64,000 bases of DNA from an uncultured bacterium (GTDB lineage: Bacteria > Bacillota > Clostridia > Oscillospirales > Acutalibacteraceae), in NCBI GenBank assembly GCA_949283655.1, contig CASDTH010000044.1, forward strand, positions 1-64,000, in the 5' to 3' direction. Positions 58,742 to 64,000 of this stretch are shown in pieces; the first letter of the stretch is position 1, and every line of letters starts with the position of its first letter. Below the pieces are notes generated by a model. It saw only the letters and a list, made by a program, of their open reading frames with translations. It had not been told where the DNA came from and searched no databases. The position numbers and the translations under genes are program-made.

Positions 58742-58840
58742 GAAGAGGGCCGCCGCATAGGAGCCGGGTTCGCCTGTGCTTTTGCACAGCGTAGCAGCCG
58801 GCCCTTGTGCGAAAAGACGGCCAGGAAAGAGGTTATTCAA

Positions 58841-59578
58841 ATGCTGGAGTTAAAAAATATTTCCTTTCAAGTGCAGTCGGAGGGTGCACAGCACGAAATT
58901 CTGGAGAATGTGAGCTTGACCGTACCGGATGGGAAATTTGTGGTGATAACAGGGCCGAATGGCGGTGGAAAATCCACGCTGGCCCGCATTATTATGGGGA
59001 TTGAAAAGCCGACGGCGGGCCAGATCCTCTTTAACGGAGAGGAGATCACGGGCCTCGGCATCACCGAGCGCGCCCGGCTTGGCATCGGCTATGCGTTTCA
59101 GCAGCCGCCACGCTTCAAGGGGCTGACGGTGCGTAGGCTGCTAAGCCTCGCGCATGGCAGTGAGCTGCCGGAGGATGCGTGCTGTGCCTACCTGACAAAT
59201 GTGGGGCTTTGTTCAAAAGATTATCTCAACCGTGAGGTGGATGCGTCTCTATCCGGCGGAGAGGTCAAGCGCATTGAGATTGCTACGCTGATGGCGCGCA
59301 ATCTGAAGCTAGCCATCTATGACGAGCCGGAGGCCGGGATTGACCTGTGGAGCTTCACCATGCTGGTGGATAGCTTCCGTGCCATGGGCGCCAACCGCCA
59401 CGAGAGTGTGATCATCATCTCGCATCAGGAGAGGATTATGAAGCTTGCGGATGAGATCGCCGTGATTGCGGATGGCAAAATCCGCAGCATGGGCAGCCGC
59501 GAGGAAATGCTGCCGAAGCTTTTGGGAGAATTTGACGATGCCTGCGCCTTCCGGAAGAGCCCGGCGAGAGCGGAGTGA
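58841..59578 (+). CDS. sufC: Fe-S cluster assembly ATPase SufC (SmsC-like)
   Basis: The 245-aa ABC ATPase has Walker A GPNGGGKST (residues about 36-44), Q-loop YAFQQPPRFKG, signature LSGGEVKR (the SufC form SGGExKR), Walker B AIYDEPEAGIDLW and the H-loop ISHQ. SufC drives ATP-dependent rearrangement of the SufB/D scaffold. The next gene, 31 bp on, is the only SufB/D-type partner; no sufS, sufU, sufE or sufD is nearby. This two-gene form is the SUF-like minimal system of anaerobes. ATG 58841 has AAGAGG upstream; earlier in-frame starts are less good. Confidence 0.93.
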   Translation: MLELKNISFQVQSEGAQHEILENVSLTVPDGKFVVITGPNGGGKSTLARIIMGIEKPTAGQILFNGEEITGLGITERARLGIGYAFQQPPRFKGLTVRRLLSLAHGSELPEDACCAYLTNVGLCSKDYLNREVDASLSGGEVKRIEIATLMARNLKLAIYDEPEAGIDLWSFTMLVDSFRAMGANRHESVIIISHQERIMKLADEIAVIADGKIRSMGSREEMLPKLLGEFDDACAFRKSPARAE

Positions 59579-59609
59579 GCGCCTCCCACACAGAAAGGAT
59601 GATAGCAGA

Positions 59610-60527
59610 ATGAACCGGATAGACGAGCAGTTATTGGAATCCATTGCCGGCTTGCACGGCACGCCGGTAGGCGCCTATAATATTCGAAAAAACGGGGCCG
59701 GCGTCGCACGCCGTTCCACCGCGAACATTGAGATCGTCCCCAAGCAGGATAAGCCGGGAATCGATATCATCGTGAAGCCATATACCAAAAACGAGAGCGT
59801 GCATATCCCCGTAATCGTAACGGACACCGGGCTGGATGATATGGTATATAACCATTTTGAGATCGGTGAGGGCGCGGATGTGCTGATTGTGGCGGGCTGC
59901 GGCATCCACAATGACGGCAGCGCCAAAAGCGAGCACGACGGCATCCACACCTTCCACATTGGGAAGAATGCGCGTGTGCGCTATGTGGAGAAGCACTACG
60001 GCGAAGGGGACGGTAGTGGCGAGCGCGTTTTAAACCCCACCACCGAGGTGGAGATGGAAGAGGGCGCCTATTGCGAGATGGAGATGGTGCAGATCAAGGG
60101 CGTGGATTCCACCGTGAGGGAAACTACGGCGCACCTTGCGGCCGGTGCGAAGCTGGTGCTGGTGGAGAAGCTGATGACGCACGGCCAGCAGTCGGCCCGC
60201 TCCAATATGGAAATTGACCTGGATGGGGAGGGCGCAAGTGCGCAGATCATCTCCCGCTCCGTTGCAAGGGATGCTTCCGAGCAAGTGTTTTACCCCCGCG
60301 CGGTGGGCAATGCTGGATGCCGGGCGCATGTGCAGTGCGACTCAATCATTATGGATCACGCCAAGATCCGTTCCATCCCTGAGATTGCAGCGAACCATCC
60401 GGATGCTCAGATTGTCCATGAGGCTGCGATCGGCCGCATTAACAATGACCAGCTGCTTAAGCTGCAAACCTTTGGGATGACGCAGGAAGAGGCGGAGGGG
60501 GTTATCATACAGGGATTCCTAAAATAA
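59610..60527 (+). CDS. sufB: SufB/SufD-family Fe-S scaffold protein (SmsB-like)
   Basis: The 305-aa protein has the SufBD beta-helix core with HNHFEIGEGADVLIV-like and CGIHNDGSAKSEHDGIHTF segments, and the C-terminal MDHAKIRSIPEIAANHPDAQIVHEAAIGRIN... QEEAEGVIIQGF typical of the family. It is much shorter than SufB (about 490) and shorter than SufD (about 430), as in minimal systems where one protein forms a homodimer on two SufC subunits. ATG 59610 has AAAGGATG upstream. Cys at CGIH (about residue 95) and His/Glu residues are candidate ligands. Ends the operon. Confidence 0.92.
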   Translation: MNRIDEQLLESIAGLHGTPVGAYNIRKNGAGVARRSTANIEIVPKQDKPGIDIIVKPYTKNESVHIPVIVTDTGLDDMVYNHFEIGEGADVLIVAGCGIHNDGSAKSEHDGIHTFHIGKNARVRYVEKHYGEGDGSGERVLNPTTEVEMEEGAYCEMEMVQIKGVDSTVRETTAHLAAGAKLVLVEKLMTHGQQSARSNMEIDLDGEGASAQIISRSVARDASEQVFYPRAVGNAGCRAHVQCDSIIMDHAKIRSIPEIAANHPDAQIVHEAAIGRINNDQLLKLQTFGMTQEEAEGVIIQGFLK

Positions 60528-60598
60528 AGTGCTTTGACTTGAACGCTATAAAAAAGGCGCCTTGCTGTTAAGATTTTATGAATTTCTGCCTGCAAAGC

Positions 60599-60627
60599 TT
60601 GCGCTTATACAGGAAACCGTTTATAAT
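60599..60627 (+). promoter_or_regulatory. Promoter of the 60683 gene
   Basis: TTGCGC (60599-60604) and TATAAT (60622-60627) are 17 bp apart. A strong stem CCGGCCG/CGGCCGG (60646-60664) then precedes the SD. Confidence 0.7.
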
Positions 60628-60682
60628 AATCAACGTCTATTTTCCGGCCGGAGAGCGGCCGGCTGAAGAAGGAGCTGAAGGA

Positions 60683-62467
60683 ATGGATCCCATTAAAGTG
60701 GATTTCACGAAAAAAAAGGACGATGAGATTTATCTCACGCCTGCAAAAGCCGGGCTGAAGATTTTTCTCAACATCCTGATTACGCTGGTGGGCGCGGGCA
60801 TTGCCTACTACATTATGCTGCCGCCCATGAATTTTAAATCGACGGATATGTATATTTTCTTCGCCATCGTCGCGGTGATTTACTGCGCGGCGGCGGCGGT
60901 CACCTCCGGTGCGCTGCGCAAAGGGGAGTATATCCCCTACGTCAAGCGGCAGTCTATTGTGCCGGTGATCATCATTGGCGTACTGGCCGTTGTGTTCGTG
61001 ATCGGCCTGGTGGTATCATCCGTTGTGTTCCGTGCCAATTCCTACAAGGATATCATCCAGGTGCAGGAGGGCAACTTCACAGAAGAAGTGGATACCATTG
61101 ACTTCTCCAGCGTGCCGCGGATTGACCGCGCGGCGGCGGTGACGATCGCCAACCGCCGCATGGGCGAGCTGAGCGAGCTTGTTTCTCAATTTAAAGTTAA
61201 TATGACGGAAACAGGAAAGGACGCTCAGATTAACTACCAAAATACGCCGGTGCGTGTGGTACCGCTGGAATATGCCAACCTGATCAAGTGGTTCACAAAC
61301 CACTCTGAGGGCCTTCCAGGCTACATTGTGGTGAATCTGGTGAATCAGTCCGCTGAGGTGAAGACAGTGGAGGGCGGCATCAAATACACCACCGCCGAGC
61401 ACTTCAACCGCTACCTGATGCGCCACCTGCGCTTCCAGTACCCGACGTATATGTTTGCGGAGCCGAATTTTGAGATCAATGAGGAGGGCGAGCCCTACTG
61501 GATCTGCCCGGTGGAGGATAAGACCATCGGCCTCTTCGGCGGTACGGATATCAAGGGCGCGGTGCTTGTCAACGCCACAACGGGCGAGAGCACCTACCAC
61601 ACCATGGATGAGCTGCGCAACGATACGGCGCTGCAGTGGGTGGACCGTGTGTATTCCGACAACCTGCTGGTGGAGCAGTTTAACTACTATGCGCAGTATC
61701 AGAAGGGCTTCTTTAACTCCATCCTTGGCCAGGAGGGCGTGCGCAAGACGACGGAGGGCACAAACTTCCTCGCGATAGACGATGACGTGTATATGTACAC
61801 TGGCGTGACCTCGATTACGAGCGATGAATCCATTGTGGGCTTTATTCTGATTAACCAGCGCACGAAGGAAGCGAAATTCTACCCCATGGAGGGCGGCGCG
61901 ACGGAAACCTCCGCCATGATCTCCGCACAGGATAATGTGCAGGATCTGGGCTATAAAGCCACCTTCCCGCTATTGCTGAACATCAGCGGCCAGCCGACCT
62001 ACTTCATGTCCCTGAAGGGCGACTCCGAGCTGGTGAAAAAATATGCCATGGTCAACGTGTATGACTTTGCGATTGTGGCAATCGGTGACACTGTGGAGCA
62101 GTGCATGAACAGCTATGCGGACCTGATGGAGGAGCGCAAGGGCGTTGACCTGGATGTTGACATGACCGGCATCCATGAAGGGGAGGACGATTCTCAGCAG
62201 CAGGAGGAGCAGCCTAAGACCCAAACGGTCACCGGTGCGGTTGCGGATATCCGCACGGCGGTCAAGGGCGGCGAGAGTTACTATTATGTAAGGCTTGAGC
62301 AGGGCGCCTCCTATTATGCCATCAAGGCCGCTGATGCGGAAACAGTCGTCATCCTCAACCAGGGCGATACCGTTACGGTGACAATCCCAGCTGATGCGAA
62401 GGGTGACATCATTGCGGCTTCCGCCATTGCAAAGGGCGCGCCGCAAGCAGAAAACGACGCAGCATAA
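60683..62467 (+). CDS. Large membrane-anchored protein of unknown function
   Basis: The 594-aa product has a short cytosolic N-terminus (MDPIKVDFTKKKDD), three membrane helices (about 22-45, 52-75, 85-115), then about 400 residues outside the membrane. The outer part has mixed alpha/beta strands with NSILGQEG and FPLLLNISGQPTYFMSLKGDSE. An acidic Gln/Glu linker (about residues 500-515) leads to a C-terminal OB-like domain (TVTGAVADIRTAVKGGESYYYVRLEQG). ATG 60683 has AAGGAG eight bases upstream and follows a promoter. Recognised as a conserved-looking clostridial membrane protein but not as any family I can name. Confidence 0.8.
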   Translation: MDPIKVDFTKKKDDEIYLTPAKAGLKIFLNILITLVGAGIAYYIMLPPMNFKSTDMYIFFAIVAVIYCAAAAVTSGALRKGEYIPYVKRQSIVPVIIIGVLAVVFVIGLVVSSVVFRANSYKDIIQVQEGNFTEEVDTIDFSSVPRIDRAAAVTIANRRMGELSELVSQFKVNMTETGKDAQINYQNTPVRVVPLEYANLIKWFTNHSEGLPGYIVVNLVNQSAEVKTVEGGIKYTTAEHFNRYLMRHLRFQYPTYMFAEPNFEINEEGEPYWICPVEDKTIGLFGGTDIKGAVLVNATTGESTYHTMDELRNDTALQWVDRVYSDNLLVEQFNYYAQYQKGFFNSILGQEGVRKTTEGTNFLAIDDDVYMYTGVTSITSDESIVGFILINQRTKEAKFYPMEGGATETSAMISAQDNVQDLGYKATFPLLLNISGQPTYFMSLKGDSELVKKYAMVNVYDFAIVAIGDTVEQCMNSYADLMEERKGVDLDVDMTGIHEGEDDSQQQEEQPKTQTVTGAVADIRTAVKGGESYYYVRLEQGASYYAIKAADAETVVILNQGDTVTVTIPADAKGDIIAASAIAKGAPQAENDAA

Positions 62468-62489
62468 GTTAAGGCTTCAAATGCATAGG

Positions 62490-62525
62490 AAAAGGGCCGC
62501 TGAGAAATCAGCGGCCCTTAGTTTG
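62490..62525 (+). terminator. Terminator of the 60683 gene
   Basis: AAGGGCCGCTGA pairs perfectly with TCAGCGGCCCTT around GAAA, followed by AGTTT. The T run is short but the stem is very stable. Confidence 0.75.
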
Positions 62526-62618
62526 CCAAAAAGGTTTAAGATGTGAATATGTAACGCTTGCCGGCACTGTGGCCTGAGCGAGAAAATAGAAGCGCCTGTG
62601 AAGCGGGGCTGAAAGCGC

Positions 62619-62873
62619 TTATCCCTCCAGAGAACCGGCTTGTGTGCAGCAGCTTTGGCAAAGAGAAATTCCATGAATTTTTGTCAGAGGGCCTGGCGAA
62701 CCGCAAAAAAAGCAAGCGCAGCTCCTCTTTTGCAAAAGAAAGGAACCGCCCTCCTGCAAAATAAATTCTACATGGGTGTTTGGCGCAATGTCAAACGCTC
62801 TACGCAGCGCGAGCGGCAGCACAATTCCGCCTCGTTTATCCACTTTACAAAGGCTATGCCTGAATGATTCCAT
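62619..62873 (-). CDS. AbrB-family regulator with C-terminal zinc knuckle (paralogue B)
   Basis: The 84-aa protein has a swapped-hairpin AbrB/SpoVT DNA-binding domain (KVDKRGGIVLPLALRRAFDI, residues 10-29). A C-terminal zinc motif CFFCG...CQSCC follows, about residues 57-77. ATG 62873 has GGAGGG nine bases upstream. It starts 19 bp after the paralogue's stop, so both are cotranscribed. AbrB-type proteins regulate transition-phase and sporulation genes; a zinc knuckle of this kind is typical of clostridial versions. Pairs of paralogues may form heterodimers; this is inference. Confidence 0.85.
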   Translation of the reverse strand: MESFRHSLCKVDKRGGIVLPLALRRAFDIAPNTHVEFILQEGGSFLLQKRSCACFFCGSPGPLTKIHGISLCQSCCTQAGSLEG

Positions 62874-62892
62874 GGTGCCCTTCCCTCCTGTT

Positions 62893-63162
62893 TTAAGCCT
62901 GCTGTGGGGGCCATTCATCGGCGGCCTTTTTCAGAAGAGCGCGGCATTTGGCGCAGATTGGGAAGGTGCGATAGACCGCCAGCCCTTCCTTTTCGCCGCA
63001 TAAAAAGCAGGAGGACACGTATTTTTGCACAACAATGCAACTGCCCTCGGCTTGCATTTTCAGCGGATTCTGCCGGGAAAAACCGAGGCTTTCCCGTAGG
63101 GAGAGCGGGAGAGAGACGCGCCCGACCTTGTCTACCTTGCGGACAATGTTGGTGTTGACCAT
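62893..63162 (-). CDS. AbrB-family regulator with C-terminal zinc knuckle (paralogue A)
   Basis: The 89-aa protein has the AbrB core VRKVDKVGRVSLPLSLRESLGF (residues 7-28) and a zinc site CFLCG...CAKC in the second half. ATG 63162 has AAAGGAGG upstream. It is the first of two tandem paralogues, about 40 percent alike by eye, so one arose by duplication. DNA target is unknown. Confidence 0.87.
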   Translation of the reverse strand: MVNTNIVRKVDKVGRVSLPLSLRESLGFSRQNPLKMQAEGSCIVVQKYVSSCFLCGEKEGLAVYRTFPICAKCRALLKKAADEWPPQQA

Positions 63163-63414
63163 CCCTTTTCCTCCTTTATTTTATACTGATTCAATTATTT
63201 ATCCGGATTCCCTTCTTCTTCCAGGAGAACTGCTTATAGTATAGCATTTTTGGACAAAGCTGCGTTAAAAATGTGAATATTGTTCAACTGATGCCCGAAA
63301 ACGTTTTGACCTTTTTAAAGGATAAACATAAAAGCGGGAGGGAAGCAACCTAGCGGTCGGTAAAAAATACATGTTATAGAATTTATTTTCTGTTTATAAT
63401 TTTGTTAAAATCTA
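63163..63414. other. Divergent regulatory region of the AbrB pair and GDSL gene
   Basis: About 250 AT-rich bases with no ORF. An AAAACGTTTT palindrome sits at 63299-63308, and GTTATAGAATTT and TTTATAAT stretches follow. Either could be a binding site for the AbrB pair. Confidence 0.45.
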
Positions 63415-63444
63415 TTGACAAAGTAATTTGCAAGATGCTAAAGT
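63415..63444 (+). promoter_or_regulatory. Promoter of the GDSL hydrolase gene
   Basis: TTGACA (63415-63420) and TAAAGT (63439-63444) are 18 bp apart with TGC before the -10. The leader has a stem GCTA...TAGC with CCC/GGG inside (63469-63489). Confidence 0.65.
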
Positions 63445-63516
63445 AAAATTCACAACCCGTTAGCGGAAGCTAGGCCCTGATGGGATAGCGTTCAATATTT
63501 TAGGGGGCATTTTATT

Positions 63517-64000
63517 ATGAAAAAAAGCAAGCGATTCTTGGTGGTGCTGCTGAGCTTAGCACTGTTGGTTGGCGTAGTGGCAACCGGGGCGGGCGCTCTG
63601 GCGCCGGGCAAGCACTGGGTCGGCTCCTGGAGCGCCGGGATGACGGATATTTCCATCTCCCTTCTGGAAGGGCAGGAGAATAGCGACGGCCTGAAGCTTT
63701 CGGCCTTTGCGAAAAATATGACGGCGCGCATCCGTCTGACACCAACGCTTGGCGGCAACAAGCTTCGCTTCTGCCTGTCAAATGAAAACGGCACGGCGCC
63801 TCTGGTGCTCCACGAAGTCAGCATTGCCCGTGCGGCAGGGGATTCCGGCTCCGCAATCGTGGAGGGGAGCAGCATCCCCGTCACGTTTGGCGGCAGCCGT
63901 GAAGTGACGATCCCGGCAGGTGAGATCGTCTATTGCGACCCGGTGGAGATGGAGGTGCGCGCGCTGGAGGATTTGTGCGTCACCTATTATGTGCAGGATT
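63517..64000 (+). CDS. SGNH/GDSL hydrolase, N-terminal part (runs off the window)
   Basis: At least 161 residues are visible. A signal peptide (MKKSKRFLVVLLSLALLVG... ending GALA near residue 30) is followed by WVGSWSA. Beta-rich motifs MTARIRLTPTLGGNKLRFCLSNENG, ITVTFGG-like VTFGGSREVTIPAGE and CDPVEMEV match the N-terminal domain of secreted SGNH/GDSL esterases. The catalytic Ser block would lie past position 64000. ATG 63517 has AGGGGGC about nine bases upstream. It should be an exported lipase or carbohydrate esterase. Confidence 0.8.
   Translation, partial: MKKSKRFLVVLLSLALLVGVVATGAGALAPGKHWVGSWSAGMTDISISLLEGQENSDGLKLSAFAKNMTARIRLTPTLGGNKLRFCLSNENGTAPLVLHEVSIARAAGDSGSAIVEGSSIPVTFGGSREVTIPAGEIVYCDPVEMEVRALEDLCVTYYVQD

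Noticed and set aside
63421-63516. Possible cyclic-di-GMP riboswitch before the GDSL gene
   Set aside because: A GCTA/TAGC stem with CCC/GGG is present, but the conserved upstream receptor half of the GEMM fold is missing.

Overview
The window looks like chromosome of a Gram-positive anaerobe of the class Clostridia, most likely an Oscillospiraceae/Ruminococcaceae-type gut bacterium. The inference rests on moderately high GC (mid-fifties by eye), strong SD sequences with several TTG starts, a T-box in front of serS, a preQ1 riboswitch in front of queT, a two-gene SUF-like Fe-S system, AbrB-type regulators with zinc knuckles, a sorting-signal surface protein, D-Ala-D-Ala carboxypeptidase, and many glycan-degradation genes (GH20, GH3, GPH-family sugar symporters). 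No rRNA, CRISPR array, prophage or complete insertion sequence is visible. Species cannot be named from the sequence.

Layout. 1-6.5 kb: tail of an unknown gene, an N-acyl-D-amino-acid deacylase, a P-loop ATPase, a RING/zinc-ribbon membrane protein with galU, and repeat-rich spacers. 6.4-13.2 kb: a minus-strand catabolic region with two GPH-type transporters, a Gfo/Idh/MocA oxidoreductase translationally coupled to a TIM-barrel isomerase, and a metallophosphoesterase. 13.5-25.6 kb: housekeeping and envelope genes (sanA-like, prfB, an APH-type kinase, fba, two more metallophosphoesterases, AIM24-like protein, three tRNAs, a dacF-like PBP, a frameshifted kinase, a MocR regulator). 25.9-43.3 kb: DapB-like dehydrogenase, tcdA, GH20 hexosaminidase, a moxR-DUF58-transglutaminase operon, iron alcohol dehydrogenase, queT with its riboswitch, an esterase-GH3 operon, a lipoprotein, an XRE regulator and a histidine phosphatase relative that lacks its catalytic histidine. 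43.4-50.5 kb: a large surface-anchored protein, a 50-aa gene, T-box/serS, an IS3 remnant, and an AT-rich pair of exported or membrane proteins. 50.5-53.2 kb: a mosaic of non-coding repeats surrounding nth. 53.2-64 kb: hemW, two transporters, two DNA glycosylases, sufC-sufB, a large membrane protein, two AbrB paralogues and the start of a GDSL hydrolase.

Working together: the esterase/GH3, GH20, GPH symporters and oxidoreductase/isomerase genes fit scavenging of host or plant glycans. GalU, SanA-like, DacF, transglutaminase and the surface protein belong to the envelope. MutY, Nth and the deoxyinosine glycosylase are base-excision repair. The most unusual material is non-coding: shuffled modular repeats at 0.27, 3.5 and 50.6-51.6 kb, palindromes whose arms change together at 3.86 and 52.76 kb, and composite tracts of TCTGA-like units at 3.3, 4.0, 6.2, 51.7 and 52.8 kb. 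All positions and similarities were read by eye; percentage identities are rough.
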